A stretch of DNA of 64,000 nt, taken from NCBI RefSeq assembly GCF_000149955.1, contig NC_030989.1, positions 5,103,360 to 5,167,359 of the forward strand. The letters are read 5' to 3'. The number at the start of each line of letters is the position of its first letter. The stretch's first letter is position 1. The position numbers and the translations under genes are program-made. This document shows, piece by piece, positions 43,326 to 54,323 of the stretch. Under the pieces are notes generated by a model. That model saw only the letters and a list, made by a program, of their open reading frames with translations. It was not told the DNA's origin and searched no databases. This DNA comes from Fusarium oxysporum f. sp. lycopersici 4287. Taxonomy: Eukaryota > Ascomycota > Sordariomycetes > Hypocreales > Nectriaceae.

Positions 43326-45359
43326 TGTGAGAAAGAATGAGAATGTGGTTGAGTCAGGTCTCAGTAAATCAATTCCGCGAGCGACACGAATGATGTAACG
43401 AGAAGTGACCTTGCGGAAGTTTATGCCTCAAGAGGTTCAAGTCGCCATTACTCATGAATGACGCGGGCGGACGGAGGAAAGTCTTGTGGCTTGCAACACC
43501 TCCAACAGCGGATAAATCGTGGATAACATAAAAGGCTACAGTAGCCCGTCGGCTATACCGGCTCTCAGCTGCTCACCCCCGCAAACTTAAAAATAGCCCA
43601 ACCGATTAATTTACTATTAGAGCACGAGCATTTCGGCTTTTACTGGCTTGTGCTAATTGGTTGAACTAATGTTATTCGGTTATTATTTATGCTTCTTTGT
43701 AAGAGTTCACTTATATTAGATCGATGGATGCGTTTTCGATCCATTGGGTTCAGTCATATTAAACTATTTACATGTTTTCATCTCCATGTCTTACCACGTT
43801 ATTCACCATGAGACGAGATTCTCTCACTGTCCTGCCACATTCATGGAGCGTTGAATTACTGCTGTTTTGCCTAGCCGTACCCTGGAATATTGCCTGCTTT
43901 CTAACACCAGGTTTCAAATTTTTACAACTCCCAGTTCGGGCCAGTATCCGTCTTGCTGGCGCATCAGAACTCTTTCGTAAGAAACAGTGATTAATATCTT
44001 AGGCATTACTAGCCATTGACAAAGGGTGCGAAGGGAATGGACTATAGCACAAAAGTACAGGCAAGGCAGAAATAACAGGTTAGAACGATCTCGATAAAGG
44101 TATTATTTGCAATAAAAACAAAGTCAAGATATCTTGGTTGTACTATGGAATTTTTGCCCTATCAGGACGAAGAGTTAAATGTAAAAAAACTCGTAGTATA
44201 CTTTGGTATATCTGTAGGAAGATAGGGCTAAATTTAAGGATTTACTACATCAGAAGTATTAAGTAAGGGCGGAAATACTTCCTATTAAGTTATTTTAACA
44301 TATTTCATGCCTTAGAGCACTAATAACAATTATACTTTAAGAAATATCTATCTTTATAGGTCGTGTTTAATCTATAAATAAAAGAAATATATTAAAGGCT
44401 AAAGAGGATAGGAAAGGGTAGTTTATAGTAATGGAGTTTATATCTAATTGGAAACACTAGATATCTAAGAAGGTTAATATAGTAAATACTTGGAATACTT
44501 AGCACTTTGCATATATAGCTGTAATAGAGTTTGGAATGAAAATTATTATTAATAGTAAAGATGCGGCGTTCCCTTCTCTAGCTTGTATCTAAGTAACCAA
44601 AAGGCATTAAGCTAAAGTCCTGTAGGTTAGTGGTAGTTTAAAGCCGGGCCGCCAGAAACGGTAATCTGTATCTTAACTCTGACGCTCTGTAATATGGTCC
44701 GTAGGTCAAAGCAAGAACTGGAGGCTTATGACCTCCTCCGAGTTAACCAAGATTCTGAAAATAAGATCAGTGACATGCATTCATCTTATTCACGGGTCTA
44801 CTGGATGAAGCAACTAATTGCACAGACGCATCAGGGGGGGCACTGAAGAGAAACGCCACTTACTGAAAGCCTCACTAGGGGGCTGAAGTTGTGAAGCGTT
44901 TCGTGCCAGTAGGGTTAAGAGACGATGCGATACTTCTACTTTATATTCGAGGCGTCCACACCACTACCCACTATTGTAATCTCACCTAATCTACAAGCAG
45001 AACTGAACTAACTTTACCGTGTCGCGCAGGCGGGCAGCATTGCTTTGACCTGTATTACGTATTTGCGCCACATGATATCTCTCCGTTGCTGGACGGCGTC
45101 TAAACCTGTACAAGCATCAGGTATTCGGATTAGCTTCGATAGTTCGATGAACCAGCCTATAGAGTAGCAGTGTGTCAGATACGCATAAAAGTAAGAACAA
45201 AGAACCTTGCAGCCTGGAATGGGTGACATGCTGCCGTAAAGGGAAAGACTGCACCAGAATCATGGTTGTTGAGCTAGGCCCCCTTCCAGCGCAACTCCTG
45301 CTCAGACTCACGTATTAATAGCGATATTGTCTTGGCATAAATTATGTGACCCGACAAAA
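43326..45359. other. Gene-poor region, partly AT-rich
   Basis: About 2 kb with no supported gene. An open frame at 43772-43990 (+) codes 72 residues without features. Between 44030 and 44560 the composition is AT-rich and stop-rich. Nothing like a tRNA was recognised. Confidence 0.4.
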
Positions 45360-46312
45360 ATGGCTAACTCCCACTTTGTAGCAGTGAAATATTTCAGCCC
45401 GCATTGCGTCGACTCTGCCACGTTTTATATATGCGAAGGTTGCAATAACGAATTCATCGGATATTATCCGACCAAACCCTGCCGCGATAGCAGCGGCATC
45501 TGTCCCGATGGCCACCTGCAGATAGCCAGCTTCGCCGCTGACAAATCTGACGAGGCAAAACCAGAGCTGTGATAATACTCGAGGGTCAAGTGTCTAGTAG
45601 GTTTGCCCAGACACCGACCCGTCCTTTATGGGATGCTGCGATATAAGTCCCTGCGGTGAGGGTTGCTCGAGGACGAACCTCCTACCGGCTGCCCTATCGA
45701 AGAATAAAGAGAACTGGCAAGCATCCTTGACCTGGAGGGGTTTACCTCCACTATATCGGCAAGCGCGGCTACAAGTACAGCATCTTCGAGCTCACCGAGC
45801 AGTGACGACAGCGGTGGCTTAGGCACTGGAGCTATAGTAGGCATTGCTGTTGGATCTGCTGCTGTATTCCTGATTCTCAAAAGTCTCTTGATCTGTATCT
45901 GTTGGAGGCGTCAGCGGAAGCGTAAACAAACCGACGAAAAGGTTCGATCTCGCGAATCTGCAGCGTCTGATCCAAATCAGTCGCCCATAGTTTATAACGG
46001 TCGCAAGTGTTTCTTTGTCATATCTCGTGTAAGGGGAGACGTTACTTACGCGCAGCCCAGAATATTTCCAGTCAACAAGTACTGTCGTCCCCCCCTATTC
46101 TGGTGGCTTCTCCATCGATCAACACAATAAACCCTCTCCACCGCTAGCAAGGTTTAATTAACTATTTTCACCAAACACCTTTTCGAACATAAACTCAACC
46201 TTTCGTGGGAGCTACGACCAGCCCTTCTTGCCCATGCACATGATGACCGTATACGAGATGGATGAGGTAGACAGCACACCCCAAGAGCTCAGTACAGACC
46301 CTTTGGAGACCT
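45360..46312 (+). pseudogene. Decayed cysteine-rich single-pass membrane sensor
   Basis: Pieces of one protein lie in order in different frames. From ATG 45360: MANSHFVAVKYFSPHCVDSA, CEGCNNEFIGYY, then ICPDGHLQIASF, stop at 45570. From about 45605: CPDTDPSFMGCCDISPCGEG and NLLPAALS. From about 45716, after a one-base shift: a Ser/Thr-rich stalk (TSTASSSSPSSDD), a membrane helix (TGAIVGIAVGSAAVFLILKS) and basic cytoplasmic residues WRRQRKRKQTDEK. A further shift near 46060 leads to a tail with GSYDQPFLPMH and VYEMDEVDSTPQEL. Intact relatives are extracellular Cys-rich domains with one helix and a phospho-tail-like end. FIGYY stands where FIGCC is expected (two TGY to TAY changes), which fits RIP-type G-to-A mutation. 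Function of the family is not established to my knowledge. Confidence 0.6.
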
Positions 46313-47371
46313 ATAGGATCAGAACCAGAGTCCTGATATGGACCAAACACCACCTCAGAACCAGAATCAAGAGGATGTTAGGTGTTAACTAAGTGCGAGA
46401 CGAGCACAGGATATGGCACATATAAGGCTGAGCTATTAAATGCAAAGTTACAACAGTACTAATCACTTATTCAGTATTGCACTACGATATTATTATAAAT
46501 AATCATGTTGAAAAACCTCATATTTACTGTTTGCGTCCGCAACTAACTGATCAGAGTAGCAGTACCCAGCCTTTCTCCTCTTCTGAGACTTCGTTGCATT
46601 GACAGCGTGGCGGATTATGTCACCGTTCCCGACGAACCTTTCGACTTAAGTGGGATTATCTGATTGTTTGGCATTCCGAAAGATCAACTGATGCATCCTG
46701 TCAGCACTCATATACGAAGCTAACCTCAGATTTGTCATGGATCACGTTAGAAGTCCACTACAAGTCCGCTACTACTATTATTAAGTTCTACATGTTTGCC
46801 AGTATATCTCAAGTTTCGACACCTCATTAATTCCTCAATTACAAACACGTAAACCCGGATAACAAGATAAATAAACAATATGTCCCACTCACTACTACTG
46901 TAGCTACCATTTACCTTTCCAGCTTCCAAGACACCAGGGAAGTTCACCATTGACGTTGACTAAAAGCTGCTTGGACTTGCGAAAGGCAGAGCCCGAACTT
47001 GCCTTTCTACTCGTGGAATTTCGTCACCTCTTTTGTCACACTCATTCGCTGACGGCCCAGTTGGAAATGCTGACTGAGTATGGGATCTCTTGTACGCTTC
47101 TAGTGATGGATAGAAGTATTCGCTTGACCACATCATCAACACATCACCCATGCTTTGGATCCAGGGACCATACACCGGCCTTCGAGCCTAAACTGGAATT
47201 CTCAAGATAACATGTTCAGTAGTTGTTTTCCATTTCATAGGCAGCTAGGCAGCCACTAACGCTCGCATGAATAGCCTGGGATGTTTGATAGCATGAGAAG
47301 AACCGAGATTCCTGCCGCTGTAGTTCAATTTGGCAATAGGGATGGTCCAATTAGTGTGACAGTATCCTACT
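46313..47371. other. Gene-poor region, nothing recognised
   Basis: No gene can be supported here. Open frames overlapping at 46950-47210 (+) and 46960-47175 (-) lack recognisable motifs. The region leads into the NB-ARC relic. Confidence 0.35.
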
Positions 47372-47780
47372 TTGAAAGGTGCAAGAAATTGGTTTCTTAT
47401 TGTTGATGACGTCGATGATATGGAGATTCTTAATAAGTCGAGGCATGTAGGTGGGGAAATCCTCTATTTTCTTCCTTATAATGGCAACGGAAGGATCTTA
47501 TTTACTACACGCTCTAAACAAGTATCCCTTACTGCACCTAGGACTACATTAATCTTACTACCGCAGTTATATCTAAAGAGGCAACAGATCTCCTGGAGGA
47601 ATCCTTAATTAAATTAACCGAGATACATAGTAATAAGGAAGTGGTTAAGATTCTCTAAGCGCTTACCTACCTTCTTTTATTAATTATATAGGCAGTAGTA
47701 TAAATAAATATATATAAGGCATCTATCACAGAGTATATTCGATTATTTAAATTAGCTGCATAAAACGTGGTAAAGCTGCT
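47372..47780 (+). pseudogene. Relic of NB-ARC/NACHT-type NTPase domain
   Basis: The frame reads NWFLIVDDVDDMEIL, the Walker B (kinase 2) region of NB-ARC proteins, followed by LPYNGNGRILFTTRSKQVSL, the sensor-like GxxLxTTR motif (RNBS-B). After 47575 the frame shifts and reads ATDLLEESLIKLTEIHSNK, then continues with stops in place of Gln codons (as in LII-stop-AVV). The P-loop is not seen upstream, so the 5' part is lost. Fungal NB-ARC/TPR proteins are STAND NTPases, often linked to heterokaryon incompatibility or immunity-like signalling. This copy is not functional. The decay grades into AT-rich sequence. Confidence 0.7.
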
Positions 47781-48502
47781 TAAATAGGTTTATAATAAAC
47801 ACGCCCATGCCGGCTCGTTATGGTTATTAGTGCCACATGGATTGTATCTTTCGACCAGATCTGCCGCTCCCCAACTAACCTCTGGTTAAGCTTTTCCTCG
47901 CATTATAGGAAATGGCTGTCTTTCGCAAATTTACAGCTTACCTCCGTAAGTTAACGGAACCAGGGCCAACTTTGTAAGTTCGGCAGGTTAACAGAGTTTA
48001 AATGCTATTCGCCTGACAATTCTGATAGGGTACAACTACCAGATCTGCCTTGGTGCGCACACTAGGGTGTTGGGCGGTCGGTTGGTGGATCACATTAGGA
48101 GAGCGGCTGACACTGGCGGGTTCTGACCCTGTCACATGCAACTCGAGGGCTTGAACTATTGAAGTCTAATCTCTTTATAGAAGTCAGATGCGTAAATGAG
48201 CATGGGCTCAACAGAACCTACTATACGGTATATAAAAGACCACTATCCTTTGAGAATCCATAAAGCTGCAATTCGTACCTGTCCACCTTTTCCCTGCTAT
48301 TCTCGTGTTTGTTGCATCTCAATTGGCTGCAACCCCTTCCGGTACTTCGTTGTAGCCTTATGGGCTCTCAGGAGATAGCGGTCGTACCATAAGTCAGGAG
48401 CTGCTAGAAGAAATATCAAGAGAGGATCTTCAGGCTATCACATTTCGCCCACACACAAAGACGATTTGCCAAAGACCACTCATAACTCAGTTATTACTAA
48501 TC
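47781..48502. other. Intergenic region, nothing recognised
   Basis: No gene is supported. A GTATATAAAAG element at about 48228-48238 could mark a promoter about 265 bases before the FAD-oxidoreductase start. Confidence 0.4.
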
Positions 48503-51011
48503 ATGGCGGCACCTAGACACACTCTGGAGTTTATCCCGACCTTGCAGGACGCTGTTCAAGGGCTAGGCAAACTCGTGGAGGACCCAACAAGCGATTTGGA
48601 TGAGAAGGAGTTGCCTGGGCTTGATAAATTAATTACCGATTGGTATGACGAGGCTACGGATGTAAGCAACGAGGAATTTACTCGCAGGATCCTTGAAGTC
48701 TTTCGGGATTCCACACACAACGAAGTATATAAGAATGTAAAGGGGCAGCTTCCGCCTCAGAATGAGCTCATATTTGATAAATTTGTTGATGGGAATATCA
48801 CAGCTGAAGATGCGGGCGAGCTTATTGCGAGATCTGAGGCTGAGGCCTCGGTGGTATCAAGAACTGAGATTCAAACGCAAAGGTTATTCTCCAGGCCCCC
48901 CAAAACGGAAGCACCACCCCAGAGGAAATTCATCACAGTAAGATCAATTCGAAAGCCCCAAGTCTTTAATATCTAATGTATTTAGGGCCATGTTGCAGAT
49001 TTGCCGTTCGAAAACTGGGGTCGGACTGTGAGGAACACACCTGCAGTCACATACTATCCCGAGAATGTTGCAGAAGTGCAAACCATCGTTCGTGACGCTG
49101 TGCAGAATAATAGAGGTGTTCGGGTGTCAGGTTTCCGTAAGTTTCTATAATGGTACAAAGGCTTCATTATCTAATGATATACAGGGCATTCTTGGGCCCC
49201 CGTGTTTGGACGTAATAATAAAATGGGCGAAAAGAACAATGGAGATGTCCTCATCTCAACATTAACTGAACTCAATGCAGGCGTACTTCCGAATCTCACT
49301 TCATTGCCCTCAAGTCTCTTCGAGCCGAAGGAGACCGAGCTCAATCACATCAAGGTTGTGGATGCGGCCTATGTAAGCGGTCAAGCTCTGGGAGACGGCA
49401 AGAAGTATGTTCGTGTTGGTACGGCTACTACGAATGAGCAGTTCCGCCGCTGGTGTATCAACGAAGGCGATGTTACTTTGCCAATGAATATTATCGAAGT
49501 CGAGATCACCTTTGGTGGCAGTAACGCAACCATTTGGTACGTGATGCGCTCTGTGCCTGACATAAAAGCTGATCTTTCATAGTCATGGCGCTGGCATTAA
49601 TCATCCGACATTGAGCGATCTTGTACGATGTCTCGAATACGTCGATGTTCATGGTAAATTACGCATAGTCAACATGGCGGATGCCAACTTGCTCAGGGCA
49701 GCCAGTGGCTGTTTCGGGCTCCTCGGTGTTGTCACTCACATAACCTTTGAATGTGATGCAATGTCAACAGCCGTCATGCATCCTATGAAACTGGATGTCG
49801 TCGATGCCATCCCGCCTCCTCCTGAAATAAAAGACTCAGATATTCCAGGGCCTCTCAAAAAACCCCGTACAGAACAACAGAAACAGATATCGCTGCAGAA
49901 TTTCGAACGCCGTGCAAACGGGGACTTTTATGCCGAATGGTTCTGGTTCCCCTATTCGAGTCAAGTGTGGGTGAACACATGGAAAACGGACAAGAGAACG
50001 AATGATGTTGTCAATTATCCGAGCCATGCAAAGACCTTCATTCAGGTTCTTGGGACTACAATCATGAATATAGGGCAGGACATATTGCAAAAGATTGAGG
50101 CGTTACAGACCAAGCCTTACATGCAAACTAGCTTCCTGTGTAAGTTTGATCGCTTGCTGCTTGACATGAGGCTTATCGCGAAACACAGCATGGCTGGCAA
50201 TGAAGAATCTCGACGAGCGGAAAGAGAATGAGAAGCCGATAAGAACGCTGTTGCCTAACGCCCTTCACTTTCAACGAGGTGTCCAAAATATTCGGGTGCG
50301 CGATATGGAGGTCGAGATTCCAGTGAGTTGGCTGTCTCTCATTCCCTGATGTCATCCGTTAAACAATGCCCCCAGCTTCACGCGAAGAAAGGCACAACTA
50401 ACGAACGTGATTACACTAATGTCCAACGTGCCTGGTGGGACGCCATTATAACGTGCTACGACAACATCAAAACCTGTCCCATGCGGATGCCCCTCGAAAT
50501 GCGAATCATGGGCTCTAGTGAAGTCACTTTGGCACCACAACGCAGTCACAAACTCGGAACTTGCGCAATCGAAATTTTGACCCTGAAGGTTGTTGCCGAT
50601 ATCTGGGAACCTTATGCTCAGCAAGTTTTGGATAAATGGATAAACTACAAGGACAACGATGGCAAGCAAGTTGTTATCAGACCGCATTGGGCAAAAGAGT
50701 GGTACCCCTATACAGTTGATGGTAACCCTTGGATAGAAAAACTGAAAAAGGAAACTTATAAGAACGAAATTGCAGAGTTCAAGGGGTTGATGGCGGCTAT
50801 TGGTAAGAAGCATGGCTGGACGCTTGCAGACCTCAAGAGGACCTTCTCTAATGAGGTTCTGGACTATCTGTATTTGGATGATGTTTTAACATCCCAAACA
50901 GAGAAGGATACCCAAGTTCAGGTGCAAGAAGTGCTGGCAAAATCATTTTTTCGGAGACTATTAGCTAAGAGTAGTTGTGGCGTATTTCGTAGCGAGACAA
51001 TGCCGAATTAA
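48503..51011 (+). CDS. FAD-linked oxidoreductase (PCMH type, sugar-lactone-oxidase-like), six exons
   Basis: Exons 48503-48937, 48986-49136, 49185-49536, 49583-50139, 50189-50322 and 50376-51011 sum to 2,265 nt, 754 residues. The first exon (145 residues) encodes an acidic, helical N-terminal region that is not part of the flavin fold and is mostly Glu/Asp-rich. The FAD-binding fold begins LPFENWGRTVRN and continues with VSGFRHSWAPVFG, KKYVRVGTATTNEQFRRWC, CHGAGINHPTLSDLV and AASGCFGLLGVVTHITFEC. The C-terminal substrate domain contains AWWDAI and ends ETMPN. It resembles D-arabinono-lactone/L-gulonolactone oxidases in the flavin part; the substrate is unknown. No signal peptide is evident. 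Confidence 0.85.
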
Positions 51012-53818
51012 GTGCTTCTTTCTTTCATGAACCTTGCCTAGTTATATAAAGTATAATAATAATACTTTCCTAATCCCTTTAAGCAGCACAGCAATCTGGA
51101 AGGTAACTTGCCCTATATGCATAAAGTAATATAGCTAATATAAGCAGGGTATAAGAATTTTCTTAAGTAAAGTATTTACTGGTAAAAGTATATGTAAACT
51201 TTTATTATTAAAGTAATAACCCATTTTAAAATTTTGTCCTAGTTATAAGATAAATATATAAATTAAAAAAAGTTAAAATAATTATATTAATCCTTTTTAT
51301 TATAGCTTTATATAATAATATACTTCGATCCCTTAATAAAGTTATATTAAAATATTATATTAGTATTATGGCCTTTCTTATCAGGTTTAGTGCTGGCCCT
51401 GCTGCCTCCATCTGCGCCCTATTGTAAAGTAATCCAATAATGTATCGCCTCTTCATTTCTTTCTTCTTTCCTTCATCCCTCCGTCTTACCTACCTTGACC
51501 CCTCTGGACCCTCACACCCTCCTTTTTCTTCCTCTCCTTCTTTCCCTCTTCATGCCCTTGCATACGCAGCCTAACTAAAGCGTGCCGCTTCTGCTGATAT
51601 CCTCGTTCTCCTTCTTGTGCTCCCCCCTTTTGGCTTGGTGATCGCGGACTTTAGCTTGTTCTCTTGGTAGAGTAAGGTAAAATCGCTTTCTCCGAGCGAT
51701 AATGTTCGTCCCGGCCGCCGGCGCCGCTGCACCTCTCTAACTTCACTGTCGGTTTTTATGCCTGCCCCCCTGGCCGCATCGTCTGCATCGGTATCTAAAG
51801 CATCAGGCTGCCCAAATTGAATATTCTCGCAGACGCTTGACAGGATATGTAATATGCAAGCTTTACTCAGCCTCGGTTTTCTGCCATACGGTAGTCTTTG
51901 TACACATGTTCGTCGGTGCTTTCTCTGTGGGGACTGGTGCGTCTCGCCGGCTAATCATTGATCTTAGTGAGACGATGATGGATGCACAGCTCGCGGGTCT
52001 AAGCTTTGCCTTGTCCTTCGCAGTTCACGTCATATCAGCGCTGTGAGCGAGGCCTTGCTACCAACGGCTTGGCTGCCTCATCCGTATTAGGGTTCGGATT
52101 TGTGCGATAGGAATATATGGGAGATCGCCGATAACTTACGCGTCACTGTTGCTACTTCGTACCACGCTCTCAGATGAGTCGGTAACTGCGTTAGCTTTGC
52201 ATATGCCATTGCTCTATTCGATAGCAATACGAACGGAACCCGCTGCTGTAAGACACTAACCACCCATTCGTAAGCACACTGCACTGATCTTTAAAGCCAC
52301 GTAATATAAGTTTTGTTACCAGTTTGTAAAAGAAGTGTCCTTATATACGAACGAGTTATGTACCCGTATAAGAAGACTATTCCTACTTTGAAATTAAAGT
52401 GTTATTGCTAGTCTGCACTTCAGTCATCAGGCAAGACGCTACCAAGGTCTAGTATGTCAGGAACGAATAAGCCCCCGGCTCATGTTATGTGAAGTAAAGT
52501 TTTTAAACCCGCGGCAATAGCATTGGACAAGATTCCCAGGCTAATCCACTCTCGATCTGGGAGCTACTGCAGCAAGCGTCAATCGGAGCAAGCGGGTCAG
52601 CCAATCTGTTTGCGCGAGCGATCCCACCAATGACATCCATCAACTAAATGCCGACGTCGTAAAGTAGCCAAGCGGCTGAAAAATGTGCACGGGAGTGCTG
52701 CGGCGCAGGGCGGCACGAATACACGGGAGGTCTAGTAGCGCCCGTGAAATTATTAGCCGTGTTTTGACAGACAGATAGTATCTTGGACTTGAATATGCAT
52801 CTGAGACAGTCACTAGCTTCAAGTCAAGTAAATAGTAGAGAAAAGGCGGTGTAGCTCCAACTCATCGAATCGTGATTCCATACCAAGCTGTTACTGGCTG
52901 TCGCGGGTAAGACAGAGGGGGGAGGGGACCTCAAGTGGTGCAGGTTTCACTCAGCCTCTAACTTGCCTTGCTTGCTTTTGAATGAGGGGTTGATTGCCTT
53001 AGTCCCTTGAAATGTAGTGACATGCATGCGGCACGGCACGGCACGGGGCACCGGCCAAATTCCCGATCTAATCCTTCCCGTCAGGCTATCTTGAAGTTGG
53101 AGAAAGAACTACGTGAGTCTTTGACAGATGGTAGTCTTAGTGTATATAAACTATGTAGGGAGATAGGTCTTTGAAGAAAACACGTGCGAAATGAGATACA
53201 CTCGTGTTAAATAGCAGCGTTATATTTTGCCATTATGATATATTCAAGTGATGAGTTAATGGTACATATTTCAATACATCAAACAAGTATTGAGCACATT
53301 CTATTGCCTTCCAGAGTTGAGACAGTTCCTGTAAATCTATGCATCATTGCTCTCGAGTTGATATGCAGCCGGCTTTTGCACATTTTTGCGGTCTCGAAGT
53401 TACACCAAGACATGATCTGGAGTATCTTTGGCTAGTTTCCGAGATCGCCGTTGAGCGTTACTTAAGGAAAGGAGATATTACATCTTTCAAGACGGTGTAT
53501 GAAACTTAAAGCGGTGAAGATTTACAACGTGGCTGCGACAAACGTAGCTGAGGTTTCTTGAATCCCTGGACTTTGAGACTTTGTCGTGGGAATGCATATG
53601 CAGAGAATTGAAAGAGGTAACTACACGCACCAAGTCCGATAGATTATCTGAGACGGGGGCTGATGCCTGAGTAATGCGTTGAGTAGAAGGATGCTGTTAG
53701 TAGACAGGCTAATCCAAGAAACATAAATATCAAGCTTGTTTCCATTAAGTTCTTCATCCATCATCAAACAAGTTCTGCAACATATTCCACTGCCATTCAC
53801 TTTCCAAAAAATCTCATC
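51012..53818. other. Long gene-poor region with AT-rich start and pyrimidine tract
   Basis: 51012-51380 is AT-rich and decayed. 51440-51560 is strongly C/T-rich, like a fungal core-promoter pyrimidine tract, but I see no intact gene behind it; 51837-52046 has a hydrophobic open frame of 69 codons only. A pentamer array of CGGCA (three to four units) lies at 53029-53046. The last 200 bases precede the small four-exon gene. Confidence 0.4.
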
Positions 53819-54323
53819 ATGTCCGACAAACAGCCCGTGCCTGAGAATCATATTGAAGAGAGCCAGTTTGATGATAATGCGATTCAGAATACTGTCTACG
53901 TAAGTCTTAACCTTCTGAACTCACATCTATCGGGTCGTTTGTATTAGCTACTAACCTCCAATAATAATAGGTGAAATGGGATGTCAAGGGCGGCCGTGAC
54001 CGAACCCACGACGCTAACCTCAACACATGCACCCAGCTAGAGGGATCTCCGTAAATATAACTACAAACCCCGTGTACCTTTGCAGTCATTAATGAAAACC
54101 AGCAACATCCAAGGCATTGAGATCAAAAGTGCGGTAAACGTTTCTTTGTACTGCTATGGGTAAGTGGAATTCTTCTGGACCTATTGCGAATTCTATGCTA
54201 AGTGAACAATTTTACAGTGGCACCTCTTGCAGCGGTAGCCCGGACGTTTTTGAAGGACCTACCAATGGCAAGCTCAAGGTTAATCCTCAACGTTATGGAG
54301 CGTACAAACTTGTGACTCGTTAA
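53819..54323 (+). CDS. Small four-exon protein, possibly crystallin-like fold
   Basis: Exons 53819-53899, 53971-54050, 54103-54159 and 54218-54323 sum to 324 nt and join in phase to 107 residues. Each exon is short, so the gene is easily missed. The protein starts MSDKQPVPENHIEESQFDD, with no signal peptide. It then has NTCTQLEGSP and IKSAVNVSLYCYGGTSCSGS, ending YGAYKLVTR. The spacing Cys-x-x-Leu, Ser-x-Val, Cys-x-Tyr and Cys-x-Gly recalls one beta/gamma-crystallin-like motif seen in small fungal proteins, but I am not certain. The second intron uses an acceptor (CCAG, 54101-54102) that is one of two possible; the other gives a stop. Confidence 0.6.

Noticed and set aside
43772..43990. Plus-strand 72-codon open frame with hydrophobic centre
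   Set aside because: No homologous look, no introns linking it to more coding sequence, and it lies in a gene-poor, partly decayed region.
46950..47210. Overlapping open frames on both strands before the NB-ARC relic
   Set aside because: Neither frame shows a family motif; they are mutually exclusive shadows and may be just further decayed sequence.
53029..53046. CGGCA pentamer array
   Set aside because: Only three to four units; a short microsatellite without evidence of function.
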